From Streptomyces spiralis (lineage in GTDB: Bacteria > Actinomycetota > Actinomycetes > Streptomycetales > Streptomycetaceae), in assembly GCF_014654675.1 (NCBI RefSeq), contig NZ_BNBC01000014.1, positions 123,030-187,029 on the forward strand: 64,000 bases of DNA. Reading direction: 5' to 3'. Position 1 is the stretch's first letter. Each line of letters begins with the position of its first letter. Positions 40,659 through 49,425 of this stretch are shown one piece after another. The notes under the pieces were generated by a model. It was not told the origin of the DNA. It was given only the letters and a program-made list of their open reading frames with translations, and did not search any database. A program made the translations under genes and the position numbers.

Positions 40659-41055
40659 GGGGTGCCGTCACCCTGATGGGTCGGGTGAATCGGGTGAACG
40701 CGCAGAGTGACGGAACCCGGGCACTAGGAGGGCGGCCCGATCGCGGGCCGCCCCGGGGTCACTCTTCCCTTTCTCGTTTCCGACTTCTCGGCGAGATCCA
40801 GGCCGCTCCGTGCGCGGAGGCGGCCCGGGAGCTGCGAGTATGCGCTCTCACGGACCTCCTTCCAGCGAGGAATGTGCTGCACATGTGCTGCAGAGGCGTG
40901 CATGCGTGCCTCATCCGTTGACGGCCGCCTACCCCTCCTGGCCGGAACCCAACCATCGAATCCGGCAAACCCGGGAAATTTCGCAAACTCGCAGGCCACA
41001 GAGGCAACAAGGGCCGGACCGTCCACACCTTCCCCACGAGGCACAGATGTCGGCG
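40659..41055. other. Intergenic gap between convergent genes
   Basis: No supported gene is visible in these 397 bp. A 30-codon minus-strand frame starting at GTG near 40848 has GGAGG upstream but an Arg/Ser-biased product without homology I can recognise; I do not call it. A terminator hairpin lies at 40730-40753. Confidence 0.55.
40730..40753 (+). terminator. Hairpin terminator between convergent genes
   Basis: GGGCGGCCCG (40730-40739) pairs perfectly with CGGGCCGCCC (40744-40753) around an ATCG loop. It lies 71 bp after the phosphoesterase stop. Confidence 0.75.
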
Positions 41056-41742
41056 TCAGCGGCGCCGCAGCCGCCGTACGCCGACGACGGCCAGCGCCAC
41101 CAGCGCGGCCGCCCCGGCCACCGCCGCCGCGCGCTTGGCGACCGGCACGCCGGCGGCGCGCAGCAGGTCGAGCGGCTCCGCCTCCTCGCGGCCCACCGCG
41201 GGCTCCGCCTCGCCGGCCGCGGGAGCCCCGCGGCCCTCCACGGGGCCGGCGGCCGGTCGGGCGGGCCCGGGACCGGGCTCCGTGGCAACCGGCGGCGCCG
41301 CACCGGCCAGCCGCTGCGACAGACAGTCCGCGAACTGCCCCACCAGCCGGTCGCCCACCTCCGCCAGCACCCCGCGCCCGAACTGCGCCGGGCGCCCGGT
41401 CACCGTCAGATCGGTCCGCACCGACACGGCCGTGGAACCGTCGCGCTCCTCCAGCGTGCCCGTGACGGTGGCCCGCGCCGTGCCCTGCCCGCGCGTCTCC
41501 CGGCCGCTCGCCACGAGCACCATGCGCCGGGCCGCCTCGTCCTGCTCCTCGAAGACCGCCGTGCCCTTGTACGTCACGGTGATCGGCCCCAGCTTCACCT
41601 TGACCGAACCGGTCACCGTCTTGCCGTCGTACTCCTCCACGGTGGCCCCCGGCAGGCACGGCGCGACGCGCTCGATGTCGAGGAGCGCCCGCCAGGCGTC
41701 GTCGACCGGTACGGGCACCGTGAACGCGTGGTGCAGTTCCAT
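41056..41742 (-). CDS. coxG: CoxG-like SRPBCC protein with C-terminal membrane anchor
   Basis: A 228-aa protein. The first ~150 residues are a CoxG/SRPBCC domain (VPVPVDDAWRALLDIERVAPCLPGA; VKLGPITVTYKGTAVF; DRLVGQFADCLSQRLA). A Pro/Ala/Glu linker and a C-terminal membrane helix (~198-220, KRAAAVAGAAALVALAVVGV) with a basic end follow. CoxG of CO dehydrogenase clusters recruits the enzyme to the membrane; the tail here fits an anchor. GAGGAGG precedes the ATG. It is the last gene of the minus-strand cox cluster. Confidence 0.9.
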   Translation of the reverse strand: MELHHAFTVPVPVDDAWRALLDIERVAPCLPGATVEEYDGKTVTGSVKVKLGPITVTYKGTAVFEEQDEAARRMVLVASGRETRGQGTARATVTGTLEERDGSTAVSVRTDLTVTGRPAQFGRGVLAEVGDRLVGQFADCLSQRLAGAAPPVATEPGPGPARPAAGPVEGRGAPAAGEAEPAVGREEAEPLDLLRAAGVPVAKRAAAVAGAAALVALAVVGVRRLRRR

Positions 41743-41798
41743 GACGTCCTCCTCGTCCAGCTCGTCGTCCAGCTCGTTGTCCAGGCTCGTCCATGCTC

Positions 41799-41840
41799 GT
41801 TCAGGCGGAGCCGGTCGCGGTTCAGGCGGAGCCGTTCGCG
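41799..41840. repeat. 21-bp direct duplication at the XdhC stop codon
   Basis: GTTCAGGCGGAGCCGGTCGCG (41799-41819, 20 of 21 bases matching) is followed directly by a second copy with T for G at position 16 (41820-41840). The right copy encodes the last codons and stop of the XdhC-like gene; the left copy is a duplicate of that end, including a second TGA. Confidence 0.7.
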
Positions 41841-42928
41841 TGGATGGCTCCGGCGGTCGCGGTCAGGGGCGCCCCGGTGCCGCCCCAGCGCAGAGAGATG
41901 ATCTCGGCCGCGACGGACACGGCCACCTCCTCCGGCGTACGGGCGCCGAGGTCGAGGCCGACCGGGGAGCGCAGCCGGGACAGCTCGTCATCGGTGAGCC
42001 CGGCCTCGATCAGCCGCTCCAGCCGCTCGTGATGGGTGCGGCGGCTGCCCATCGCCCCGATGTACGCGGCCGGCCGGCGCAGTGCCTCCTCCAGCAGCGG
42101 CACGTCGAACTTCGGATCGTGGGTGAGCACGCAGATCACCGTGCGCTCGTCGGTGTCCGTGGCGTGCAGATAGCGGTGCGGCCAGTCCACGACGACCTCC
42201 ACGGGCTCGGGGAACCGCTTGGGCGTGGCGAAGACCGGGCGGGCGTCGCACACCGTGACCCGGTAGCCGAGGAAGGAGCCGATCCGGGCCACCGCGGCGG
42301 CGTAGTCGATCGCACCGAACACCAGCATGCGCGGCGGCGGGGCGAAGGAGTGCAGGAACACCGTGACGGCGTCCTCGCGCCGCTCCCCGCGGGGCCCGTA
42401 GTGCCTCAGCCCCGTCGCGCCGCGAGCGAGTTCGCCGCGGGCGTCCGCGGTGACCGCCACGTCCAGCCCGGACGCGCCCAGCGTCCCGGCCACCGTCGTG
42501 GGCCAGGCCGCGAGCGTCGCCCCGCGCGGCGCGGGTCCGTCGACGACGGTCGCCACGGTCACCGGCTCGCCGGAGGCCACCGAGGCCGCCACCGCGCCGA
42601 AGGCGGGGTCCGACTCGGGCGTCACGGGCCTGACCAGCACGGTGATCTCGCCCCCGCAGGTCAGCCCGACCGCGAACGCGTCCTCGTCGCTGTAGCCGAA
42701 GGTCTCCAGGCGCGCCTCGCCGCTCGCCACGACCTCCTGGGCCAGCTCGAAGACCGCGCCCTCCACACACCCCCCGGACACGCTGCCCACCACCTCGTCG
42801 TCCGGACCGACGGCCATCGACGCGCCGGGCTCGCGCGGCGCGCTGCGGCTGACCGAGACGACCGTGGCGAGTCCGAACGGCACCCGCGCCGCGTACCAGC
42901 GCTCGAGCGCCGGAAGAATGTCACGCAC
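41822..42928 (-). CDS. XdhC/CoxF-family molybdenum cofactor insertion protein
   Basis: A 368-aa protein of the XdhC family. The N-terminal XdhC domain has GSVSGGCVEGAVFE, with the conserved Cys thought to hold the sulfur or cofactor. The C-terminal Rossmann domain contains RMLVFGAIDYAAAVARIGSF, VTVCDARPVFATPKRFP and YIGAMGSRRTHHERLERL. XdhC proteins bind molybdopterin cytosine dinucleotide, help sulfurate it and deliver it to molybdenum hydroxylases such as the one encoded upstream. The start is GTG 42928 behind a GGAGAGGAG sequence. It is 79 bp before coxG. Confidence 0.92.
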   Translation of the reverse strand: MRDILPALERWYAARVPFGLATVVSVSRSAPREPGASMAVGPDDEVVGSVSGGCVEGAVFELAQEVVASGEARLETFGYSDEDAFAVGLTCGGEITVLVRPVTPESDPAFGAVAASVASGEPVTVATVVDGPAPRGATLAAWPTTVAGTLGASGLDVAVTADARGELARGATGLRHYGPRGERREDAVTVFLHSFAPPPRMLVFGAIDYAAAVARIGSFLGYRVTVCDARPVFATPKRFPEPVEVVVDWPHRYLHATDTDERTVICVLTHDPKFDVPLLEEALRRPAAYIGAMGSRRTHHERLERLIEAGLTDDELSRLRSPVGLDLGARTPEEVAVSVAAEIISLRWGGTGAPLTATAGAIHANGSA

Positions 42929-43245
42929 GCTCCGCTCCTCTCCTGCGGTCCGTTCCGCCAAGGGGCCTCACTGCACGGTACGGCGCTTTCCCGCCGGTAC
43001 GCCCGTACCCGACCGCGACCGCGCCGAGGCCCCTCCCCGCGGCGGTCGATACGTCCCACCGGCGGCGGTGGTGAAGGGTGCCGCGCGGCGTCGGCGAAGT
43101 GGCGGGGTGCCGTGCGTTCGCGGTGCCGCCGTCCGTCCCCGTACCAGCCGCCGCCGGGTGCTTCGGTGCGGCGAGGCGTCGGCGCCGCGCTGGGGACCCA
43201 GCCCCGCCCGAGCCCTGCCGGCCGTGTCCCCCCCCGGGTTTCTCC
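42929..43245. other. Gap inside the cox cluster
   Basis: No supported gene is visible in these 317 bp between the VWA gene and xdhC. It is C/G-homopolymer-rich around 43220-43240. The gap separates coxSLMDE from xdhC-coxG and may hold a second promoter. Confidence 0.5.
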
Positions 43246-44472
43246 TCACGGCGGTCGCTCCGGCCCGCCAATGGCGGTGGCGGCTGACGGTGGGGTGGCG
43301 CCGGTCGCCGATGCCGTCCCGCCGGTCGCGTCCGTGTCGGCGCCCCGTACCACCGCCGCGAGGTGCTCCAGCGCGGCGAGGCTGTGGCCCTCGACGAAGG
43401 CGTCCACGTGCGGCAGGGCCGCGGCCATGCCCGCGGCGAGCGGGGCGTAGCCGGGGCGGGCCTTGCGGGGGTTGGCCCAGATCACCCGGTGCGCCAGCCG
43501 GTGCAGCCGGGCCGTCTGGGCGGCGAGCAGCCGCGGATCGCCGCGCTCCCAGCCGTCGGACAGCAGCACCACGACCGCGCCGCGCGCCATGCCCCGCTGC
43601 CCCCACCGGTCGAGGAACTCCCGCAGCAGCTCCCCCAGCCGGGTGCCGCCGCGCCAGTCGGGCACGGCCTCGGCGACCGCGGCCATGGCCAGGTCCGGGT
43701 CCCGGTGGGACAGCTCGCGTGTCACCCGGGTCAGCCGGGTGCCGATGGTGAAGACCTCGGTGCGCCGCCCCCGGGCCGCCGCGTGCGCGAACCGCAGCAG
43801 CGCGTCGGCGTACGGCGCCATGGAGCCGCTGACGTCGACGAGCAGCACCACCCGCCGGGGCCGTTCCACGCGCGCGTGCCGCCGCAGCAACGCGGGCTCG
43901 CCGCCCCGCCGCAGCATCTCCCGCACGGTGCGGTGCGGATCGACGGGACCGCGCCGGGCCGGCCGCCGCCGCGCGCTGCGCCGCGACTGCCCGCGCAGCG
44001 CGAACGCGGCCAGCAGCCGGCGCACCTGCGCCCGTTCGGCCGGATCCAGTTCCACGACGTCCCGGTGGCGCAGCACCTCCACCGGACTGGCGAGCGAGGC
44101 GACGGGCGGGCCCTGCGGCTCGTCGTCCGGGCCGCCGGTGCGCGACCGGGCGGCCGCCTCCCGCACGGCCGCGCGGAGCCGGGGCCGGGGAGCGATCCGT
44201 ACCGACCGGGGCGGGGGCCCGCCGGATCCGTCGCCGAAATATGCGCCGAACACCCGCTCGTAGCGCTCCAGATCGTCCCGGTCCCCGCACAGGGTCAGCC
44301 GTCCCGCCCAGTACACGTCCGCCCGCACGCCGGGCCGCAGCGCGTCCACCGCCCGCAGGAAGGCGTGCACCCGCTCGGCGCTCACCCCGACCCCGGCCGC
44401 GCGCAGCGCCCGCGCGAAGCCCAGCAGCACGGCGTCGGCGCCGGGCCCTTGGGGCATGCCCGTACCCGTCAT
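43246..44472 (-). CDS. coxE: CoxE-like VWA domain protein
   Basis: A 408-aa protein with a von Willebrand A domain in its second half. The MIDAS motif is VVLLVDVSGSMAPYA, with the Thr/Asp partners in GGTRLGELL and VVLLSDGWERGD. The N-terminal half is helical. CoxE acts with the MoxR ATPase CoxD in maturing the [CuSMoO2]-type or related active site of CO dehydrogenase-like enzymes. ATG 44472 overlaps the CoxD stop by 4 bp. The C-terminal ~40 residues are low-complexity. Confidence 0.9.
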   Translation of the reverse strand: MTGTGMPQGPGADAVLLGFARALRAAGVGVSAERVHAFLRAVDALRPGVRADVYWAGRLTLCGDRDDLERYERVFGAYFGDGSGGPPPRSVRIAPRPRLRAAVREAAARSRTGGPDDEPQGPPVASLASPVEVLRHRDVVELDPAERAQVRRLLAAFALRGQSRRSARRRPARRGPVDPHRTVREMLRRGGEPALLRRHARVERPRRVVLLVDVSGSMAPYADALLRFAHAAARGRRTEVFTIGTRLTRVTRELSHRDPDLAMAAVAEAVPDWRGGTRLGELLREFLDRWGQRGMARGAVVVLLSDGWERGDPRLLAAQTARLHRLAHRVIWANPRKARPGYAPLAAGMAAALPHVDAFVEGHSLAALEHLAAVVRGADTDATGGTASATGATPPSAATAIGGPERPP

Positions 44473-45335
44473 GCCCCTCCCGCCCCCCGCCCCGCGAGGA
44501 TCGCCGCGAAGTCCAGGCCCCGGGCCCGGTCCGTGTCCTCGCGGTACTTCAGCACCGACCCCAGCGTGGCCACCGCCAGTTCCGCGTCGGCCTCGGTCGC
44601 GCCGAGCGCGTCCAGGGCGGCGGCCCAGTCGAGCGTCTCGGCCACGCCCGGCGGCTTGAGCAGGTCCTCCGCGCGCAGCGCCTGCACCAGCGCGGTCACC
44701 TGCTCGGCCAGCCGCGCCGACACCCGCGGCAACCGGCGGCGGACGATGGCCAGTTCGCGGGCGAAACCAGGATGGTCGAACCAGTGGTACAGGCAGCGCC
44801 GCTTCAACGCGTCGTGCACCTCACGGGTCCGGTTGGAGGTGAGGACGACCACCGGCGGCACCTCGGCCCGCACCGTGCCCAGCTCGGGGATCGTCACCTG
44901 GAACTCCGACAGCACCTCCAGCAGGAACGCCTCGAACTCGTCGTCGGCCCGGTCGATCTCGTCCACCAGCAGCACCGACGGCTGCGTCTGCAGCGCCTTC
45001 AGCAGCGGCCGGGCGAGCAGGAACCGCCGGTCGTACAGCTCGTGCTCCAGCCGGTCGGCGTCGGTGACCCCGGCCGCCTCGGCGGCCCGCAGATGCAGCA
45101 GCTGACGGGGGAAGTCCCAGTCGTACAGAGCCTGCGAGGCGTCGATCCCCTCGTGGCACTGGAGCCGGATCAGCGGGGCGCCGAACGCCTCGGCGAGGGC
45201 GGACGCGAGCGCCGTCTTGCCGACGCCCGCGTCGCCCTCGCAGAAGACCGGCCGGTGCAGCCGCAGCGCCAGGAAGCAGGCGACGGCGAGCCCTTCGTCG
45301 ACGAGATAACCGGTCGCCTCCAGGCGGGAACGCAC
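44469..45335 (-). CDS. coxD: CoxD-like MoxR-type AAA+ ATPase
   Basis: A 288-aa AAA+ ATPase. Walker A is GDAGVGKTALA, Walker B is SVLLVDEIDRAD, sensor 1 lies in PPVVVLTSNRTREV, and the arginine-finger region is LKRRCLYHWFDHPG. It is the chaperone-like partner of the VWA protein in cofactor maturation. The start is GTG 45335. The frame is open 33 bp further upstream with ATC codons (ISVDSPEQ), so a non-standard start cannot be excluded. It overlaps coxE by 4 bp. Confidence 0.9.
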   Translation of the reverse strand: MRSRLEATGYLVDEGLAVACFLALRLHRPVFCEGDAGVGKTALASALAEAFGAPLIRLQCHEGIDASQALYDWDFPRQLLHLRAAEAAGVTDADRLEHELYDRRFLLARPLLKALQTQPSVLLVDEIDRADDEFEAFLLEVLSEFQVTIPELGTVRAEVPPVVVLTSNRTREVHDALKRRCLYHWFDHPGFARELAIVRRRLPRVSARLAEQVTALVQALRAEDLLKPPGVAETLDWAAALDALGATEADAELAVATLGSVLKYREDTDRARGLDFAAILAGRGAGGA

Positions 45336-45368
45336 CTGCTCGGGGCTGTCGACGCTGATGATCGGCGC

Positions 45369-46223
45369 TCACCCCATCCCGGTGGCGGCCAGCACCGCCC
45401 GCTTGGTCAGGACCCGTGCGAGATGCGCCCGGTACTCCGGTGAGGCCGAGGCGTCCCGCGAGGGCCGGGTGCCCTCCGCCGCCGACTGGGCGGCCCGCGC
45501 CACCGCGGCGGCGTCCCCGGCACCGGTGAGCGCCTCCTCTGCCGCCGGGGCCCGCAGCGGGGTCGCGCCCATGTTGGTCAGCGCGATCCGCGCCTCGGCG
45601 ATGTGCCCGTCGTCCCGCCGCACCAGCGCGGCCACACCGACCATCGCCCAGGACTGGGCGACCCGGTGGAACTTCTCGTAGTGGAAGCCCCAGCCGTCCC
45701 GCTTCGGCACCCGGATCTCCACCAGCAGTTCGTCGGGGGCCAGCGTGGACTGCAGATAGTCGGCGAAGAACTCGCGCGCCGGGATCGTGCGCCGCCCGCC
45801 CGGTCCCACGGCCACCAGCTCCGCTTCCAGCGCCAGCACCACCGCGGGCAGGTCCCCGGCCGGGTCGGCGTGGGCGAGCGAGCCGCCGAGGGTGCCCCGG
45901 TGGCGTACGGCGGGATCGGCCACCGTCTCGGTGGCATGGGCCAGCAGGCCCGCGTGCCGCCGCACCAGCGGGTCCTGGATCACCTCGTGATGGGTGGTCA
46001 GTGCGCCGATGACCAGTGTGTCGCCGTCCTCGCGGACCCCGCGCAGCCCGGGGATCCGGCCGACGTCGACGACGAGTTCGGGGAAGGCCAGCCGCAGCCG
46101 GAGCAGCGGCAGCAGGCTCTGCCCGCCGGCCAGCACCTTGGCGTCCTCGCCCGCCTCGGCGAGGGTGCGCACGGCCTCGTCCAGGCTGGTGGGCCGGGCG
46201 TAGTCGAATGCGGGGGGAATCAT
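45369..46223 (-). CDS. coxM: Xanthine dehydrogenase/CO dehydrogenase FAD-binding (CoxM-type) subunit
   Basis: A 284-aa flavoprotein subunit. The FAD motifs are VLAGGQSLLPLLRLR and VRHRGTLGGSLAHADPAGD (close to TIGG of CoxM). The C-terminal CO_deh_flav_C domain includes YEKFHRVAQSWAMVGVAA. It passes electrons from the 2Fe-2S subunit to an acceptor. ATG 46223 overlaps the CoxL stop by 4 bp. Confidence 0.93.
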   Translation of the reverse strand: MIPPAFDYARPTSLDEAVRTLAEAGEDAKVLAGGQSLLPLLRLRLAFPELVVDVGRIPGLRGVREDGDTLVIGALTTHHEVIQDPLVRRHAGLLAHATETVADPAVRHRGTLGGSLAHADPAGDLPAVVLALEAELVAVGPGGRRTIPAREFFADYLQSTLAPDELLVEIRVPKRDGWGFHYEKFHRVAQSWAMVGVAALVRRDDGHIAEARIALTNMGATPLRAPAAEEALTGAGDAAAVARAAQSAAEGTRPSRDASASPEYRAHLARVLTKRAVLAATGMG

Positions 46224-48622
46224 GCCGAGGCCTCCTTCCGCGGGGAACCGGACGGCTGCTCCGACTGCGCGGAGCGCACCGCCTCCCAGACCCGCTCCGG
46301 TGTGCAGGGCATGCGTACGTCGTGCACGCCCAGCGGGCGCAGCGCGTCCACGACCGCGTTGACGACGGCCGGCGTGGAGGCGATCGTGCCCGCCTCGCCG
46401 ACGCCCTTGACGCCGAGCGGGTTGGAGGCCGCGGGTGTCTCCGTCCGGTCGGTGACGAAGTCGGGCAGGTCCGCCGCCGACGGCACGAGATAGTCGGCCA
46501 TGGTGCCGGAGACCAGGTTGCCCTCGTCGTCGTACACGGCCTCCTCGTACAGCGCCTGGGCGATGCCCTGGGCGAGGCCGCCGTGCACCTGCCCCTCGAC
46601 GATCATCGGGTTGATCACCCGGCCGACGTCGTCGACGCAGACGTAGGAGCGGATGCGGGTCTGCCCGGTCTCGGTGTCGACCTCCACCGCGCACAGGTGG
46701 GTGCCGTGCGGGTAGGAGAAGTTCTCCGGGTCGAGTACGTGGTCGGAGTTCAGGGTGGGCTCCATGCCGTCGGGCACGTCGTGCGAGGTGAAGGTCTCGA
46801 AGGCGATCTCCTGGATGGACTTGCGCGCCTCGGGCGATCCCTTCACCGAGAACACGCCGTCCCTGAACTCCAGGTCCTGCTCGCTGGCCTCGAGCAGATG
46901 GGCGGCCACCTTCCTCGCCTTCTCCACCACCTTCTCGGCGGCGCGGTGCACCGCCGACCCGCCCACGACCAGCGAGCGCGAGCCGTAGGTGTCCATGCCC
47001 TGCGGGGCCACCTTGGTGTCGCCGTGCACCACCTCGACGTCCTCGAACGGCACGCCGAGGACGTCCGCGGCGATCTGGCTCCAGCAGGTCACATGCCCCT
47101 GCCCGTGCGGGCTGGTGCCGGTGACCACCTCGACCTTGCCGGTGGGCAGCATGCGGATGCTCGCCGCCTCCCAGCCGCCGGCCCCGTACCTCAGATCCCG
47201 GAGCACCCGGCTCGGGGCGAGCCCGCACATCTCCGTGTACGTCGACACGCCGATGCCCAGACGCACGGTGTCGCCGCGCTCGTTGCGCTTGTGCTGCTCG
47301 GCGCGCAGTTCGTCGTACCCGAACAGGGCGAGCGCCTTCTCGGTCGCGGCCTCGTAGTTGCCGCTGTCGTAGGTCAGGCCCGCGATCGAGGTGTACGGGA
47401 ACTCCTCGTGCCGGATCCAGTTGCGGCGCCGCACCTCCACCGGGTCCAGGCCCACCTCGGCGGCCAGTTCGTCCATGGCCCGCTCGATGGCGTACGTGGC
47501 CTCCGGGCGCCCGGCTCCCCGGTAGGCGTCCGTCGGGGTCTTCGTGGTGAACACGCCGGTGCAGGTGAACTCGTAGGAGTCCATCTTGTAGATCGCCGGG
47601 TACATGAACGCGCCCAGGATCGGGATGCCCGGGGTGACCAGCATGAGATAGGCGCCCATGTCGGCGAGCAGGTCGACCTTGAGGCCGAGCAGCTTCCCCT
47701 CGCGGGTCGCGGCGATCTCGACGTCCTGGATCATGCCGCGGCCGTGGTGCGTGGCCAGGTACCCCTCGGAGCGGGACTCGGTCCACTTCACCGGCCGGCC
47801 CAGTTTCCGCGCGATGGCCAGCGCGATGGCCTCCTCGCCGTACACCTGGAGTTTGGAGCCGAAGCCGCCGCCCACGTCCGGCGCGATCACCCGCAGCTTG
47901 TGCTCGGGCACGCCGGTGACCGTCGACAGCATGATCCGCAGGATGTGCGGGATCTGGGTCGCCGAGTACACCGTGTACTCACCGGAGGCGGCGAGCGGGG
48001 TGACGACGACCGCGCGCGGCTCCATCGCGTTGGGGATGAGCCGCTGCTGCTCGTAGCGCCGCTTCAGCACGACGTCCGCGCCCTGCTTGACGGCCTCGAA
48101 GTCCTCGCCGGTCCTCAGCGGCCAGACGTAGGCGCGGTTGGTGCCCTTGTCGGCGTGGACGAGCGGGGCCTGTTCGGCGAGCGCCTCCTCCAGATCGAGC
48201 ACCGGCGGCAGGGGCTCGTAGTCGACCTCGATCGCCTCCAGGGCGTCGGCGGCGGCGTACCGGTCGCGGGCCACCACGACGGCCACCGGGTCACCGGCGT
48301 GGCGCACCTCGTCGAGGGCGAGCGGCGGGTGGTCGGGCAGCACCATGTCCTCGGTGACGGGCCAGGCGCAGGGCAGTGACCCCAGTCCGTCGGCGAGGTC
48401 CCGGCCGCTGAACACGGCGACCACTCCGGGCCGCTGAAGGGCGGGGGAGACGTCGATCCGTTCGATGCGGGCGTGCGCCATGGGGCTGCGCAGGATCGCC
48501 AGGTGGAGCAGCCCGGTGACGGAGATGTTGTCGGTCCAGTTGGTCTGCCCGGTGATCAGCCGGGCGTCCTCCTTGCGCAGCCGGGCCCTGCCGACCTCGC
48601 GTTCGACGGCCTGGTCGGTCAT
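46220..48622 (-). CDS. coxL: Molybdopterin-binding large subunit, CoxL form II-like
   Basis: An 800-aa molybdenum hydroxylase large subunit. Mo-cofactor motifs include VIAPDVGGGFGSKLQVYGEE, GTSPHGQGHVTCW and NPLGVKGVGEAGTIASTPAVVNAV, with the catalytic Glu in VGEAG. The active-site loop is AYRGAGR, the form II-type motif, not the AYxCSFR of true (form I) CO dehydrogenase. It may therefore oxidise an aldehyde, purine or other heterocycle rather than CO. It overlaps coxS and coxM by 4 bp each, so the three subunits are made in a coupled way. Confidence 0.93.
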   Translation of the reverse strand: MTDQAVEREVGRARLRKEDARLITGQTNWTDNISVTGLLHLAILRSPMAHARIERIDVSPALQRPGVVAVFSGRDLADGLGSLPCAWPVTEDMVLPDHPPLALDEVRHAGDPVAVVVARDRYAAADALEAIEVDYEPLPPVLDLEEALAEQAPLVHADKGTNRAYVWPLRTGEDFEAVKQGADVVLKRRYEQQRLIPNAMEPRAVVVTPLAASGEYTVYSATQIPHILRIMLSTVTGVPEHKLRVIAPDVGGGFGSKLQVYGEEAIALAIARKLGRPVKWTESRSEGYLATHHGRGMIQDVEIAATREGKLLGLKVDLLADMGAYLMLVTPGIPILGAFMYPAIYKMDSYEFTCTGVFTTKTPTDAYRGAGRPEATYAIERAMDELAAEVGLDPVEVRRRNWIRHEEFPYTSIAGLTYDSGNYEAATEKALALFGYDELRAEQHKRNERGDTVRLGIGVSTYTEMCGLAPSRVLRDLRYGAGGWEAASIRMLPTGKVEVVTGTSPHGQGHVTCWSQIAADVLGVPFEDVEVVHGDTKVAPQGMDTYGSRSLVVGGSAVHRAAEKVVEKARKVAAHLLEASEQDLEFRDGVFSVKGSPEARKSIQEIAFETFTSHDVPDGMEPTLNSDHVLDPENFSYPHGTHLCAVEVDTETGQTRIRSYVCVDDVGRVINPMIVEGQVHGGLAQGIAQALYEEAVYDDEGNLVSGTMADYLVPSAADLPDFVTDRTETPAASNPLGVKGVGEAGTIASTPAVVNAVVDALRPLGVHDVRMPCTPERVWEAVRSAQSEQPSGSPRKEASA

Positions 48623-49125
48623 GCCGTCACCTCCCGCGCGGACGCGGCCTGCCCGGCCGGGGCCGTCTCCCCCTCGGCCACGGCGAGCACCGCGCGGACG
48701 ATGTTCTGGTAGCCCGTGCACCGGCACAGGTTGCCTTCGAGCCCCTTGCGCACCTCGTCGGAGGTCGGGTGCGGGTTCTCGCGCAGCAGATCCCGCGCGG
48801 CCATGATCATCCCGGGGGTGCAGTACCCGCACTGGAGCGCGTGCCGCTCGTGGAACGCGCACTGCAGGGCGGTCCACTCGCCGTCCCGGGCCAGGCCCTG
48901 GACGGTGGTCACCTCGCCCCCGTCCGCCTGGACGGCCAGCACCGTGCAGCTCTTGACGCTCGCGCCGTCCAGCTCGACCGTGCAGGCCCCGCAGTTGGAG
49001 GTGTCGCAGCCGATCGGGGTGCCGGTCAGGCCGAGCCGGTCACGCAGATAGTGGACCAGCAGCAGACGGGGCTCCACCTCGTCCTCGTACGTCGTGCCGT
49101 CCACCGTGACCGAGATATGGGTCAT
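48619..49125 (-). CDS. coxS: (2Fe-2S)-binding small subunit of molybdenum hydroxylase (CoxS-type)
   Basis: A 168-aa protein with two [2Fe-2S] clusters. The plant-type ferredoxin cluster is in GCDTSNCGACTVELDG with a further Cys at KSCTVLAVQ. The second cluster is in QCGYCTPGMIM and LCRCTGYQNIV. It is the electron-transfer subunit and the first gene of the minus-strand cluster. ATG 49125 has CTGGAGGG upstream. Confidence 0.95.
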   Translation of the reverse strand: MTHISVTVDGTTYEDEVEPRLLLVHYLRDRLGLTGTPIGCDTSNCGACTVELDGASVKSCTVLAVQADGGEVTTVQGLARDGEWTALQCAFHERHALQCGYCTPGMIMAARDLLRENPHPTSDEVRKGLEGNLCRCTGYQNIVRAVLAVAEGETAPAGQAASAREVTA

Positions 49126-49314
49126 GTGCCCTCCAGAGACCGTATGGGCGTGAGTGAGGGAATTCAGCGACCAGGGTGATGTAGGTCACTCTATGACCGG
49201 GCCCCGGGCACGGCGAGTGGTGTGACGGGGTTTGTTGACCGTTAATCCGTTGCCGTCGGGACCGCCGCCCTGCTGCACTGTCCGTGACCGGTTGTCACCC
49301 AGCGAGGAGCACCC

Positions 49315-49425
49315 ATGCGCACTGCGTCCATGTCCGCCCAGGAAGGAATCCCACCCATGCAGAAGGACATGACGCTCAGTGCACTTGCTCAATCTCGGTA
49401 TCCTCGCGCACGTAGACGCCGGTAA
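49315..49425 (+). CDS. Putative leader peptide ORF overlapping the ribosomal protection gene
   Basis: A 36-codon ORF (begins MRTASMSAQEGIPPMQKDM, ends in a run of Arg: RARRRR). ATG 49315 has an excellent GAGGAG 5 nt upstream, stronger than the signal before the main gene. It ends at TAA 49425, 47 bp inside the ribosomal protection gene in another frame. Position and strength suggest a translated leader that tunes the downstream resistance gene, as seen with leader peptides of tet(M). It is inference; the second in-frame ATG 49357 also has AGGAAGGA. Confidence 0.5.
   Translation: MRTASMSAQEGIPPMQKDMTLSALAQSRYPRARRRR

Noticed and set aside
40759..40850. Short minus-strand ORF with GGAGG upstream in the 40.7-41.0 kb gap
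   Set aside because: Only 30 codons, Arg/Ser-biased, no homology recognised, and it ends next to a terminator hairpin; not enough support for a gene call.
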